Origin: a virus
IMG/VR virus record: IMGVR_UViG_3300049489_000326
Span: 1-37,446 of that record
Direction: 5' to 3' (one strand)
DNA: 37,446 bases
Shown: in pieces, positions 1 to 9,525 of the stretch
Layout: each line of letters opens with the position of its first letter
How positions within the stretch are numbered: the first letter of the stretch is position 1
Notes under the pieces: model-generated
Databases searched by the model: none
What the model was told of the DNA's origin: nothing
Seen by the model: the letters and a program-made list of their open reading frames with translations, nothing else
Position numbers and translations under genes: made by a program

Positions 1-2
1 GG

Positions 3-650
3 TCAAGCCGGCACGGCCGAGCGCGCGCTCCCGTTTGCACCGGTGGTCAGGGATCCTGTACCACCAGCCGCGCCGGCTTGACCATCCCAGCGCCCGCTGT
101 TTGAACCAGCCGTGCCGCCAGTGCCACCCGATGAGCCCACGACGCCGTTGCCGCCGTTACTACCGTTGGCCGTAATCGCGCCCGCGCCCGCGCCCGTCAG
201 GTCAAGCGTGCCGGTCACGATCAGGTGCCCGTCCACGCGCAGACTACCCGCGCCCGAGATGGTCAAGTTTCGGTAAATCGCCGGACGGGTTGCCGTCACG
301 GAGGTCGTGATCGTCGCGTCGGTGGTGTTCTGGACCGAGAGCCAGCGATCCGGGACCGCGTCGGTTCCGTCCTGCACGACGAAGACGCGCTTCTGCCCTG
401 CACCGAAGTTCACTAGCGCGTTGGCGTTGCTGCTCCGCAGTACGCTGTGGCGAACCAGATCGGTGCCGTTGAGGTAGCCGATCCCGATCTCCCACGCGTC
501 CGCGGACGCGTGATCGACCATGTAGGTGAACTGTGTGAACAATGACGCCCCAAGCGCGATGTCGCGCCACCCGTCGCCAGTCCCGCTCAGCGCGAGCGAA
601 CCCGTCCCGGTCGTGGTCGTGAAATTCATTTGGCGGTTCGCGCTCATCAT
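3..650 (-). CDS. Glycine-rich tail fibre-like structural protein
   Basis: This 215-residue protein is the last gene of the baseplate block in the window. The start ATG at 650 overlaps the stop of the preceding wedge gene (ATGA), which favours it over an upstream in-frame start. The first part, residues 1-130, looks like a globular beta-rich domain. The C-terminal ~60 residues are low-complexity Gly/Ser/Thr/Ala sequence, as in glycine-rich fibre tips and collar proteins. The stop codon lies at positions 3-5, so the gene appears complete. However, ending inside a Gly-rich tract at the window edge leaves open a frameshift or a split fibre that continues outside. The fibre role is inferred from position and composition. 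Confidence 0.6.
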   Translation of the reverse strand: MMSANRQMNFTTTTGTGSLALSGTGDGWRDIALGASLFTQFTYMVDHASADAWEIGIGYLNGTDLVRHSVLRSSNANALVNFGAGQKRVFVVQDGTDAVPDRWLSVQNTTDATITTSVTATRPAIYRNLTISGAGSLRVDGHLIVTGTLDLTGAGAGAITANGSNGGNGVVGSSGGTGGTAGSNSGRWDGQAGAAGGTGSLTTGANGSARSAVPA

Positions 651-1594
651 GGCAGCACCCCGAATGGCAGAATGTCGAACTGGACACCCGCCATCTTGCG
701 CGCGGCAAGTTCGCGGTAGAGTTCGAGGATGCACTCCGGGACGGTCACGAGCCCGATCTCAACCGCGAAGTACCGGCGGGACGTGCGCGAACTCAGGATT
801 ACGCGCCCCGGTCGCGTGTCGCCCACGAACCCGACAGCGCTGCTGTTCCCGGTCGCGTCCGCGGTCACGAATATGCCGGACAGGCGCGGATCGCGTGGCT
901 CGATCAGGGTTGCGGACACGCCCCAGAACGCTGCGAGTTCCTGAATGGTCTCGTTGATGGCGTCCGGCGTGATCGCAAGTCGGCGGTTTTGAATCCGCCA
1001 CCGGAAGTGTTCGGTCGGTTCCGTCACGCTTGTGCGCTGCACCCCGTACCGCTCCCCCGCCAGCGCGAGTGTGTCGGCTGTCCCACCGTTCGCGGCCGAC
1101 ACGTTCGTGACCCGCAGGGTCTCGTCGAACGTCGGGGTCGCGGTCACGATTCGCCACACCTCCGAGATGTCGCCCGGTATTGTCTCGCCTGCCGCCGTCA
1201 CGGTCTCGCCCGCGAGGTTGTACTCGTACCCAACCGCGACCGCGCTGGCGGGTATGACTAGTTGCCCTGGCCCCGAGAATGCCGCATTCGCCAACGTGCT
1301 CAGGAGGAGCCCTTGCGAGTTCCCGACAAGCGTACCCGCCTGAAGCGTGTACGCGGTCGGGGTCGAGGTCGTAAACGTGACCTGCACGGACGCGGTTGAG
1401 CCTGGCAGCGCCCCAACGGTGATGTTCTCGGTATCGACGTGATCGATTGCGGTACTGACACGCTCACCGACAGCCGCACACGCGCGCAGGATTTCGTAAC
1501 CACCATCCGGGCGTTGTTGTAACTCCTGGATGTACTCCTCTGGCAGGATCGCGTTGAACAGCCGGAGGAAGTAGGCCGTGTCCTTCGTGGCCAT
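647..1594 (-). CDS. Baseplate wedge / gpI-like tail protein
   Basis: This 315-residue protein is encoded directly after the baseplate J gene, with a TGATG junction at 1592-1596. In P2- and Mu-type tails this slot holds gpI or YmfQ-like proteins that join the wedge to the fibres. Visible features are an N-terminal helical start (AYFLRLFNAILPEEYIQEL), a Thr/Ala/Gly-rich beta middle, and a C-terminal segment with RWRIQNRRLAITPDAI, which resembles the alpha/beta insertion of baseplate proteins. No catalytic motif is visible. The family is assigned mainly from gene order. A tail tip or fibre-attachment protein is the main alternative. Confidence 0.6.
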   Translation of the reverse strand: MATKDTAYFLRLFNAILPEEYIQELQQRPDGGYEILRACAAVGERVSTAIDHVDTENITVGALPGSTASVQVTFTTSTPTAYTLQAGTLVGNSQGLLLSTLANAAFSGPGQLVIPASAVAVGYEYNLAGETVTAAGETIPGDISEVWRIVTATPTFDETLRVTNVSAANGGTADTLALAGERYGVQRTSVTEPTEHFRWRIQNRRLAITPDAINETIQELAAFWGVSATLIEPRDPRLSGIFVTADATGNSSAVGFVGDTRPGRVILSSRTSRRYFAVEIGLVTVPECILELYRELAARKMAGVQFDILPFGVLP

Positions 1595-2745
1595 CAGAGC
1601 ACCTGCACCATGTCGGCGGTCGTGCGGATTACCTGCGTGGCGGTCGGGATCGTGTCACCCACCGGCGCGATCACGTTCGATCCGTCGCTCGCGACGACCA
1701 ACCCCGGCACGCGCCGGAGCGCCCGCACGATGTCGGCCACATACAAGGTCGCGCCGGGTGCGAGACTGTTCACGGCCGCGGTCACGACCGCGATAGCCTG
1801 ATCCGCCACCGCGACGGTATCGACGTTCGCGCGGAAGCGCAGCGCCAACGTGACCGGCACGAGCGCGACGTTGGCGACCAGGACATCGACGGTCATGCCG
1901 GCGCCGCGATACGGGCGCAGGGCCGTGTTGACGTCTGCCACGATCGCGCTCGCGCGCGCGGGATAGGTCGGCGGGACGGTCGTGAAGTCGATCAACTGCG
2001 ACGTCACCTCGTCCGAGATGATCAACTGAAGCGGACCCGCGAGCGTGCCGTCGCTATTCTGAACCTCCACCAGTTTCGCCATCACGACGCCATCGACGTC
2101 CAGCGCGGCCGACTCGATCGCGGGAATGCCGCCAGGCCCGTTCGCGACGTCCCGCAGGGACGCGCGCGTCCGAAATGCGTCGTCGAGTTCTCGGTCATCG
2201 CCCCCGAACGACGCGAGCGTGTTCGTGCAGGTTAGGTCGGTCGGGCTCCCGGCGGGTGGGTTCGTGATCGACGTCAACATGCCGGGCCCAATCCGCTGAC
2301 CCGAGCCGGCCAAAATCGACCGCACCGGAACATTGACGGGCCCACTCGTCCCGCCCGGAAACACAACCGCGCCCGTACTGGCGTACTCAACACCCGTCGA
2401 GGTGCGGAACTTCGTCCCCTTCGGGATCGTCAAGTCGCCCCCGATCGCCACGCCGGTCCTGACCTCGACCGTACAGGTCGCCGTCGAGGCAGAATTGCGG
2501 CGCACGTTCGACCGATCCCAAGCCAGTTCGTCTAACCGGGGGCCACGCGCGTTCGCCCACACGGTCCCGCTCTGGAGTTCCACGAGTGCGCCCACGCATT
2601 CATCCCCAACCGCCGTTGCGGCTGACAGGAACGCGTTGACGTCGCTTCCGGGGTTTTCCGCGACGGATCTGCTGATCAGCGGGTTCTGCTGAAGCGCGGC
2701 CGATTCGGCGATCCTGAATAGCGCGGTCGAGCTGGGAAAGTCCAT
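1594..2745 (-). CDS. Baseplate J / gp47-like wedge protein
   Basis: This 383-residue protein matches the length and architecture of the baseplate J family (P2 gpJ, Mu gp47, T4 gp6 C-terminal region). The N-terminus has a helix with NPGSDVNAFLSAATAVGDE, followed by LDELAWDRSNVRRNSASTA, where J proteins state their length-dependent 'L-D-A-x-A' segment. A beta region with LTIPKGTKFRTSTGVEY and VPVRSILAGSGQRIGPG is typical of the family. The ELDDAFRTRASLR segment matches the conserved E-(S/T/L)-D-(E/D)-x-(F/L)-R-x-R motif. The protein forms the wedge ring around the hub. The stop overlaps the next start, so expression is coupled. Confidence 0.85.
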   Translation of the reverse strand: MDFPSSTALFRIAESAALQQNPLISRSVAENPGSDVNAFLSAATAVGDECVGALVELQSGTVWANARGPRLDELAWDRSNVRRNSASTATCTVEVRTGVAIGGDLTIPKGTKFRTSTGVEYASTGAVVFPGGTSGPVNVPVRSILAGSGQRIGPGMLTSITNPPAGSPTDLTCTNTLASFGGDDRELDDAFRTRASLRDVANGPGGIPAIESAALDVDGVVMAKLVEVQNSDGTLAGPLQLIISDEVTSQLIDFTTVPPTYPARASAIVADVNTALRPYRGAGMTVDVLVANVALVPVTLALRFRANVDTVAVADQAIAVVTAAVNSLAPGATLYVADIVRALRRVPGLVVASDGSNVIAPVGDTIPTATQVIRTTADMVQVL

Positions 2746-3548
2746 CAGGTTCGCCCTTGTTGGTAGGTGGCCGATACGGTCGTGCCGGCGCGAAGCCGCA
2801 CCGTCACGACGCAGGTTAGCATGCCCTCCGAAAGGGTGATCTGCACGTTCGTGACGGTCATGTCTTGCTCACGCGAGACCGCCGCGGCGATCTGGCGCTT
2901 CAGCGCGGGGAGTTCCGACTCCCGGTACTGCCGTTTTTCGATCAGGCCGACGCCGTAGTCGGGTGCGTACTTGAGCGACCCTGGTCGGTAACTGAGAATG
3001 CGCAGAATGCGCTTCCGCGCGTAATCGACGACGGTCCCGCGCGCATAGTCGCCCGAGTTCGACATCTCGACCGCACCCGTCGGGCTCGAGTACAGGTCGG
3101 TTGCCTGCCTGGCCTCAAGCGCGGGCGCGATCACGCCGACGCAGTACACGGTCCTGGAACTGGAGTCGAGCGGACGCCCAACCGCGCTCCAGATCCCTGT
3201 CGTCCCGTCCGCTCCGATTGATGGCGCCGTCGCGACGATCGTGTACTGCACAGGCTCGAGCGCGCGCGACAGGCACAACCGCACGACCGTCAACTCGTCC
3301 GTGGTCTCGATCGCGAGTACGCGCGGGTTCACGCTCCCGCCGGTAATGGACCAGTAACTAGGCACGCGCGCGGATCCTGGCGCCAAGTACCTGGCCTGCA
3401 TGGGAGGCTCGCTGAAGCGCACCAGCACGGTCTGCTCCGACTCGACTTCCGCAGACACGAGCGTGAATAGGGTCGCGACCACGGACGTGGCCGACTCCGG
3501 AAAACTGGCGAACGGCAAAGCCGCGAACGTGTCAGCGCCGTAAGTCAT
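2745..3548 (-). CDS. gp25-like wedge protein with N-terminal Ig-like extension
   Basis: This protein is 267 residues, about twice the usual gp25/gpW wedge length. Residues ~30-130 look like an Ig-like or SbsA-like beta-sandwich (VLVRFSEPPMQARYL, VQYTIVATAPSIGADGT). Residues ~170-265 resemble the gp25 fold, with LKYAPDYGVGL, then a helix ESELPALKRQIAAAVSREQ and a terminal beta-hairpin ITLSEGMLTCVVTVRLRAG. In gp25 proteins this part connects wedges to the sheath and nucleates its assembly. The start overlaps the stop of the preceding spike gene (ATGA). The gene sits between spike and J genes, exactly where gp25 is expected. The N-terminal extension is unusual. Confidence 0.72.
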   Translation of the reverse strand: MTYGADTFAALPFASFPESATSVVATLFTLVSAEVESEQTVLVRFSEPPMQARYLAPGSARVPSYWSITGGSVNPRVLAIETTDELTVVRLCLSRALEPVQYTIVATAPSIGADGTTGIWSAVGRPLDSSSRTVYCVGVIAPALEARQATDLYSSPTGAVEMSNSGDYARGTVVDYARKRILRILSYRPGSLKYAPDYGVGLIEKRQYRESELPALKRQIAAAVSREQDMTVTNVQITLSEGMLTCVVTVRLRAGTTVSATYQQGRT

Positions 3549-4159
3549 TCTGCCTTGACCTTACTGGCCGCAATCGTGGCCGGAGGCAACATGGGAACGT
3601 TCGCGCAGGGTTGCCCGAGCGCGGCCAACTTGGCGCAAATCTCCGTCAGGAGCAGTTGCGTACTGTTGAGGTGTGACAGCAGATCCGGCGCAAGCGCGAC
3701 CGGCGCAGCCGCACTCACGGACCCGAGGCACACCTGCGGGGCCGTCACGGTCACGCGCAGGGCCGACTCGAGCGCGACATCGGCCGCCTCGGCCAGCACC
3801 CGAAACGCGTTCCGGCCCGTCACCTTGATGATCCGATCATGCGTAGTCGCGCTGCCGGAAATCGGCGCCTGCCCGTACCCCCAAAATCGCGAGATAATGA
3901 CGGGGCCGTGGTCCGAATCCCCATACGGGACCGCCACAACGACGACCTCCCCAACCGCAAGCGCGCACCAATCGCCTCCGGCGGGCCCGGCCGCGTTCGT
4001 GCCCACGTAGGCGGTATCGACGACGGCGGTCTTCAAGCACTGCACGTCCGCGAACACGCCGTACTGGTCCTGCGCGACCTTGAGCACACGTGCGAGCATG
4101 ATCCACGTCCTCGGATCAATACCCGGTGCCGATGCGGCTTGTGACAGGTTACCGAACAT
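3545..4159 (-). CDS. Baseplate assembly protein V / OB-fold spike base
   Basis: This 204-residue protein has an OB-fold-like core typical of gpV/gp45 spike proteins. IDPRTWIMLARVLKVAQDQ opens the barrel, and VGEVVVVAVPYGDSDHGPVI continues it with the common 'G-x-x-V-x-V-x-x-P' strand. A region rich in V/A/T (residues ~105-150) could be the spike helix. The C-terminal stretch LNSTQLLLTEICAKLAALG is predicted helical. No lysozyme domain or metal-binding HxH tip is obvious. It lies between the hub gene and the gp25-like gene. The protein should sit at the tail tip and start membrane penetration. Confidence 0.78.
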   Translation of the reverse strand: MFGNLSQAASAPGIDPRTWIMLARVLKVAQDQYGVFADVQCLKTAVVDTAYVGTNAAGPAGGDWCALAVGEVVVVAVPYGDSDHGPVIISRFWGYGQAPISGSATTHDRIIKVTGRNAFRVLAEAADVALESALRVTVTAPQVCLGSVSAAAPVALAPDLLSHLNSTQLLLTEICAKLAALGQPCANVPMLPPATIAASKVKAE

Positions 4160-6039
4160 CAGATACTCCCCACGGTTGGGTCGAACCAGGTGTTGTCGTC
4201 TTCGGACGTGTTGGCATCCCCAACCTGGCGCACTTCGGCACCCTCGCTTGCGAGGTCTGACGCAATCGAGCCAGTGATTCTTGCCTGCACGGATGCGGGA
4301 TCGTTTGCGGTCACTTCAGACCTGGCCACGACGTAGTTCTGCACCTTCGCGTCCACCTTTAGGCCCGACTGGCTAGACCAATCAAACTGGACGGATTCGA
4401 CACGGAAGTACCGCTGCGCTTGCGCGAGCCTGCCGTGCGATGTCGCGGCGATCACGGCCGCCAAATTGGCGTCCCCGAGAACGTCCGTCAGGGCGGCCGT
4501 GTACGCCTCGTAACTCATCTGCTGTGACGCATTCAGGGTACTGACGAGCGGACTACCGGCGCGGAGCGCCCGCGCGTCCACGAGGATCTCGATTCCGTCG
4601 CCCGGACGCAGGCGCAGCATGTCGCAGTCTTCAGGCCCACCCGCGAACGAGGCTAAACGGGTCGTCGAAATCGACCCGGAGATTTCACCGCGCCCGAGTT
4701 CTTCGTAGACCGCACGGGCGATTTCGGTCAAGCGCGCCGGATCAGAGATACCCGGCACCGGAATCGTGACCGTGTCCTCACGAGTCTTCCCGCCCGCTGT
4801 TGAGGTTGTGGCATTTTGGGGCTGAAGCGCGTCGCTGTTCGGCGGCCACACACCCGAAATCGACACCCCTGCCAGGCTGGTCGTATCGCCAACGTCACCC
4901 AGTTCGCGGCGGATCTCGCCCACGAGCGGGTTCGTCGAAATCGCCCGAACGGTTCTGGGGCGACGAAAACCGGAATACTTCCGGCTGAACTGCAAACTCT
5001 TGAGCGTGCGCCCGTAAACGACTTGCCGCCAGCGTAGCGGTGGGATCCCCACACCGGCTTCTTCGTCCCGCACGCGCTCACGCCGAGACCTGAACGGCGT
5101 CGGGATTCTGGCCCCCGACGTCACGAGCGGCTCGGTCAACTGGTCGTACAAGGTCCTGGACGGGCGGATGTATAGCGTGTTCCCTTGGAAGTACGGGATC
5201 GCGCCCACGAGAAAGCACAACTTCGTGATCAGGTCCCAGAACGACATCGAGCCCGAGTCCCCGCCCGCGCCCACGCGGGCGGTGTCGCCGTCCGCGCCCT
5301 GGCGGTGTCGCGGTACAATGTTCGTGAAGGCGGGCTTGGGGATCTTGTAGTCCGGCCAGTCCATCGCGTTCGCGGCCACCCGCATGGTGTCGAAGGCGGG
5401 GCACCACGTCAGGAGGTCCTCAACCACCTTCGTGATGGGCTGATCCGTGTTGAGGGAATCCAGGATGGTCTGTTCGGTGTTGTCGCCCACACCGGCGCTC
5501 AAGGGGATGTCGATCAGGAAGCCGCGCAGGTCGCGCCCGCTCAGCGTGACGGTCGAGGTCCCGGCATGGTCAACCGTCCACTCGTCTACGCCACCCGTCA
5601 GGACGGTCGTCTCCTCATCCTGCTTTGACACGTCCAGAACGCTCTTGAGCGTTCCCTTCGGGTTCGCGCCGTGGCGCTGCCCCCGAATCCCATCGGCGAA
5701 GTCCTGGTCCGAAACCGCGCCCATGTGGATCTCGACCGACGCCGCCCTGACGGTCCTGGGGTCAATCGGGAGGTCACGAAAGTCGAACGTGACCGAGAAC
5801 GTGCCAGCCTGCCGGTACTGCGGAAGCGACACGGAGCAACTCTTCGGTACGCGTCCAACGATGTAGGACGAATCCGCGACGTCGGGTTCGGACAAGATCG
5901 GGATCGGGGCCGGTAGTGGCGCTGCATCACCCGGACCAAATCGGATCGGCGCCCGTTCGGGCTCGAGCGTGAGCGCGGGGTCGAACCGGAGCGTGATGTT
6001 GACCACGCAGGATGGGCGCCACACATACGCGACGGTCAT
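4159..6039 (-). CDS. Baseplate hub protein (gp27/gpD-like)
   Basis: This 626-residue protein occupies the hub slot, between the LysM tail protein and the spike protein. The N-terminal half begins with beta strands (VVNITLRFDPALTLEP), and the segment AASVEIHMGAVSDQDFADG is like tail-tube-fold hub domains. VTLSGRDLRGFLIDIPLS carries the 'GRD' turn seen in gpD/gp44 hub proteins. TKLCFLVGAIPYFQGNTLYI matches the domain that reads as 'G...y..g..L.i' in hub families. The C-terminal region has LRPGDGIEILVDARALRAG, followed by a helix. The trimeric hub closes the tube and carries the spike. A TGATG junction links it to the spike gene. Confidence 0.72.
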   Translation of the reverse strand: MTVAYVWRPSCVVNITLRFDPALTLEPERAPIRFGPGDAAPLPAPIPILSEPDVADSSYIVGRVPKSCSVSLPQYRQAGTFSVTFDFRDLPIDPRTVRAASVEIHMGAVSDQDFADGIRGQRHGANPKGTLKSVLDVSKQDEETTVLTGGVDEWTVDHAGTSTVTLSGRDLRGFLIDIPLSAGVGDNTEQTILDSLNTDQPITKVVEDLLTWCPAFDTMRVAANAMDWPDYKIPKPAFTNIVPRHRQGADGDTARVGAGGDSGSMSFWDLITKLCFLVGAIPYFQGNTLYIRPSRTLYDQLTEPLVTSGARIPTPFRSRRERVRDEEAGVGIPPLRWRQVVYGRTLKSLQFSRKYSGFRRPRTVRAISTNPLVGEIRRELGDVGDTTSLAGVSISGVWPPNSDALQPQNATTSTAGGKTREDTVTIPVPGISDPARLTEIARAVYEELGRGEISGSISTTRLASFAGGPEDCDMLRLRPGDGIEILVDARALRAGSPLVSTLNASQQMSYEAYTAALTDVLGDANLAAVIAATSHGRLAQAQRYFRVESVQFDWSSQSGLKVDAKVQNYVVARSEVTANDPASVQARITGSIASDLASEGAEVRQVGDANTSEDDNTWFDPTVGSI

Positions 6040-7361
6040 GCGCGTGGGCCCTTTCCGGCGTCGATCGCCTCAAGTCGGGCCGGGATGACGATCAACTGCC
6101 CCGCGTACAACTCCGACGAGTTCAGGTTGTTGTGAACCAGCAGGGCCCGCCAGAGCGACGCGTCCCCGTAATATCGCTCGGCCAAGTCGCGCAAGTTCTC
6201 GCCCGCACGAGCAACGTGCATGCGCGTGTCCGTATTGCCGAGTTGCACCACGAAGGCGTCGCGCTGCTCCTGAAGGGTCGCCACCATCGTGCGGGCTCGG
6301 CGTGCGATGTCGCGCCGGGCGCGTTCGGAATCGATCAACTCCGAGGGGGCAGGTGTCGGAGACGACACGGACGCGGGGCGGGCGGTCGTGTTGGCCTCGC
6401 TGGTCAGGGTCGCCTCGAGTTCGGTCTGGTTCTGCACGTCGTACTGGGCTGCCTCGTCCGTGCTCATGTTGGCGGCACGCTCACGCGCCTCGGCGCGACG
6501 AAGCCGCGCCGTATTGTCGTTCGGGGGGTTCACCAAGTCCGATATAGCGTCCCCGACCCACAAGCCGTAATCGCTCGGGTTCTCGGCGCCCGCCGCCGCG
6601 GCCCGCATGACGCGGGATTCTACCGCTTGCAGGAGGTACTTGTACTCATCCTCGAGGGACGAAATTGTCGTGATGAGGCCGATCAGGGTCTCGTATGGGC
6701 GCAAGACCGACTCGGTCGAGTTTAGGACGAGTTGCTGTGCGCTCAGGATCGCCTCCGCGCTGACGCGCTGGACCGACTGTACCGCCGATAGGATGTCATC
6801 TGCGTGTGGAATCCGGGCCGCCGACACGCGCGAAATTGCCCGACGGGCTTGCTCGAGTAGGCTCAGTGCTGACGCTGGGCTCTGCGTCCCGCTCGCCACC
6901 ACAAGCGTGCCTGGACGTTCGTCGCGCCCGGTCCAGGTGAAGTCGATCGCCCATTCCAGGAACGTGTTGTCGTACCACGTTGGCGCCCACTTGGATAAAA
7001 ACCCGACGCGCGTGACCACGTGCCACGTCACCTTCAGGAGTTGACCCTCACGACAAAGACTATCGAAAAGGTCCACCGCGTCCTCGAGCGTGGGCACGGG
7101 CGAGTTATTGACCTGGATCGCCGGCACCTGTGTGTCTTCGACGAGGTACTTTGCGCGCCAGCCCCCCTGAAGTGATGTCGCAACGTCGCGCGGTCCCAAA
7201 ACGGTCGGGACCGCGTGCGGGCTTCCGGGCAGCCAGTCAACTTCGACGCGCTGCTCAGTCGTGACCTCGAGCGGACGATAGGGCAGCCCGCGCCCGGTCA
7301 GCACAACTGTGCGGCGCTGCCCGGACAACTCCTCGATCTTGAATGCGGGCGTGTCCAGCAT
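6036..7361 (-). CDS. LysM-domain tail/baseplate protein
   Basis: This 441-residue protein ends in a clear LysM domain at about residues 381-428: a start like ARAGENLRDLAERYYGD, then SLWRALLVHNN, and ending YAGQLIVIPA. LysM binds peptidoglycan sugars. In contractile tails it is found in gp53-, gpX- and XkdP-like proteins near the hub. The N-terminal ~150 residues form a beta-rich domain (LSGQRRTVVLTGRGLPYRPL) similar in style to circularisation/inhibitor N-domains of tail proteins. The middle ~170-370 is helical with long Ala/Arg/Glu stretches. The ATG overlaps the downstream hub gene by ATGA. It likely contacts the cell wall or anchors wedges. Confidence 0.72.
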   Translation of the reverse strand: MLDTPAFKIEELSGQRRTVVLTGRGLPYRPLEVTTEQRVEVDWLPGSPHAVPTVLGPRDVATSLQGGWRAKYLVEDTQVPAIQVNNSPVPTLEDAVDLFDSLCREGQLLKVTWHVVTRVGFLSKWAPTWYDNTFLEWAIDFTWTGRDERPGTLVVASGTQSPASALSLLEQARRAISRVSAARIPHADDILSAVQSVQRVSAEAILSAQQLVLNSTESVLRPYETLIGLITTISSLEDEYKYLLQAVESRVMRAAAAGAENPSDYGLWVGDAISDLVNPPNDNTARLRRAEARERAANMSTDEAAQYDVQNQTELEATLTSEANTTARPASVSSPTPAPSELIDSERARRDIARRARTMVATLQEQRDAFVVQLGNTDTRMHVARAGENLRDLAERYYGDASLWRALLVHNNLNSSELYAGQLIVIPARLEAIDAGKGPRA

Positions 7362-7365
7362 GCCG

Positions 7366-9519
7366 TCACCTCACCGCGAACATGGGGGCGAGCCCGGACT
7401 GAAGCCGATGCTCCGAAATTCTGCCAAAGCGATCCGCCATCACGGTCGCGATCCGGTCCGGGTCAAAACCCTCCTCGAACTTCTGGCTAATCTCAAACCT
7501 GGAATACCGGAAATCTTGCACGTTCCCACCACGCTCAGGCGGCACACCAGCATCGTTGCCCCGGCGTGCTGTCTCGACATCCTTATCGATACCGCCGGAC
7601 GTGAGCGACTTGAGGAATTTCGTAACCGCGCTCATGTCCATCAGTTCCGTGTTGGCGCCGGTCCACTCGTTGATCTTCGTGATCACGGCGTTGACGAGTT
7701 CCATAATGGCGCCAACAATGCCGCCCGTTGAAGCCAGGTAGGCCGAGATAAGATCGGCGTACTTCAGCAGTTCGACAATCACGCCCGTGACCTGATTCGC
7801 GAAGTCGTTGAGTTTCTGCACCACCCAATTGATGGTACGCCAGAAGACCTTGAACATCCCAAGCAGGACCCAAATGGCACCGACGAACATCGGCACCGCC
7901 CACGTGTACGCGAGCGTGAACCATCGCAGCAAGTACACCATGGCGGTACTGATGTCACCACCGACAGACACGAAGGTTTCGTTCAGCATCAGGGTCAGGG
8001 CTTCGTAACCCTTGATCGACGTCCCCACGATCACGTTCAGGTACTCCATCACGAGCCCGAATTTGACCGTATCGGCCAGGACGCCGTAGATCCCGGCGAT
8101 GAAGCCGTAGATCCCCGTAAACACGGTCGTGAACGTCACGATCGCGGACACGATACCGGCAACGGCGCCCCACAAGGTCCCGACTGCGGAGAACAGTGGC
8201 ATGACGTAGGCGGCAAGTGGTCCAGCCCCGAGCGCGACGAACAACCCCGCGACAGCAGCACCGAGCCCAAGTGTAAGTGTCTGCACCAACCCGACCACAC
8301 TCGCGCCCACGACCGCGGCCGTACTTCCCGCAATACCGGCCGACACCGCCATCCCGCCTTGCGATGCCGCCATCGCGCCGGCGCCACCCGGCGCATTCGA
8401 GACCGCGCGCCCGAGCCGCGCCACGCCGGACCCGATCGTGTTCGCGATCATGCCGATCGGGGCTGCGATCTTCTGCAAGTACGCCAGCACCTTGTCGAGC
8501 GCGGTCGGGAGTTTCGTCTTGAACGCGGACGTGATCTTGTCCGTCACGCCCAGCATGTGCTCGAGCGCTTGCCCGATCCCATCCCAGAGTAGGTTCGACG
8601 CCGTCGTGAGGGTGGCCAGCCACGGGCGCATCTTCCCCGCGCTGTCGTACATGAGCGAGTTGATCTGCTTGAACCCATCCTTGATGCGGGAAAACAACGA
8701 ACTCGTCATGTCCCGGAACGCCAGTCTGGCGTTCGACTTGAACGTACCCCAAATCGCATCCCACGTGTTCGCGGACGCGTCGATCATGGGCTTAGTCAGG
8801 TCAAGGCCGCTCATCACCAGTTTGGCGCGATCAACCTGTGACATTACGTTCACTTGGTCGGTCGTGAGCGAGCGCCCCTGCGCCTTTTCGATAAAGGGCA
8901 AGAGTTGCTTCCACGTCCGAACGGCCGCGCCTGCACGGCCGCGCCCAGGGCTCAAGATCAACTGCATGTCGCGGCCGATCTGCCGTGCGTCCACACCCAT
9001 GATCTTCCCGAACGCGGTAAAGCGCGTCGAGAAGTCCATCATCTGGTCGAGACTCCCCCCAAACGCCCCCACCATTGGGGCCAGACCGGCCTGGTAGACC
9101 TCGACGTAATCCCCAACCTCACCAGGCAGACGCGCCGCCGCGAGCACGAGTTTGTCGAGTTCGCGCGTGGCCGCGCGTGTTCCGGTCGCGAAGTCTTCGG
9201 TCACGCCCAACGCGGTAAAGACACCGCCGAGCTTCATCACGGTGTTTTCGAGTTCGGAGTTCAGCTCGACCACCTGACTGATCAGCGTCCCGATCCCGAC
9301 TCCGGCCAGGATCGGCCCAAGCGGCCCCAACGCCTGCGCGAACCTGTGACCGATGTCGATCACGCCGCGAAGGCGCTGGGCCAACTGAACCATCTGCATA
9401 CCCATCAGGACGGCCGCCCGCGACGCGCGATCGAACGACCGAACGACGATCGACAACGGCTTGGTCGCCATGTCGTTCACGCTGAAGTTCGCGTTGAAGG
9501 TCGTTCCCGCAATCGACAT
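7366..9519 (-). CDS. Tail tape measure protein
   Basis: This 717-residue protein lies directly after the frameshifted tail chaperone pair, the standard place for the tape measure. Residues ~1-370 are mainly helical and Ala-rich. Residues ~375-490 contain several long hydrophobic segments (such as VVGASVVGLVQTLTLGLGAA), and another lies near ~540-560 (WAVPMFVGAIWVLLGMFKVFW region). These are typical of tape measures that insert into the inner membrane during ejection. At about 0.15 nm per residue the tail would be roughly 105-110 nm (inference). An AGGAAG Shine-Dalgarno precedes the ATG. No lytic domain is visible. Confidence 0.88.
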   Translation of the reverse strand: MSIAGTTFNANFSVNDMATKPLSIVVRSFDRASRAAVLMGMQMVQLAQRLRGVIDIGHRFAQALGPLGPILAGVGIGTLISQVVELNSELENTVMKLGGVFTALGVTEDFATGTRAATRELDKLVLAAARLPGEVGDYVEVYQAGLAPMVGAFGGSLDQMMDFSTRFTAFGKIMGVDARQIGRDMQLILSPGRGRAGAAVRTWKQLLPFIEKAQGRSLTTDQVNVMSQVDRAKLVMSGLDLTKPMIDASANTWDAIWGTFKSNARLAFRDMTSSLFSRIKDGFKQINSLMYDSAGKMRPWLATLTTASNLLWDGIGQALEHMLGVTDKITSAFKTKLPTALDKVLAYLQKIAAPIGMIANTIGSGVARLGRAVSNAPGGAGAMAASQGGMAVSAGIAGSTAAVVGASVVGLVQTLTLGLGAAVAGLFVALGAGPLAAYVMPLFSAVGTLWGAVAGIVSAIVTFTTVFTGIYGFIAGIYGVLADTVKFGLVMEYLNVIVGTSIKGYEALTLMLNETFVSVGGDISTAMVYLLRWFTLAYTWAVPMFVGAIWVLLGMFKVFWRTINWVVQKLNDFANQVTGVIVELLKYADLISAYLASTGGIVGAIMELVNAVITKINEWTGANTELMDMSAVTKFLKSLTSGGIDKDVETARRGNDAGVPPERGGNVQDFRYSRFEISQKFEEGFDPDRIATVMADRFGRISEHRLQSGLAPMFAVR

Positions 9520-9525
9520 GGCGTC

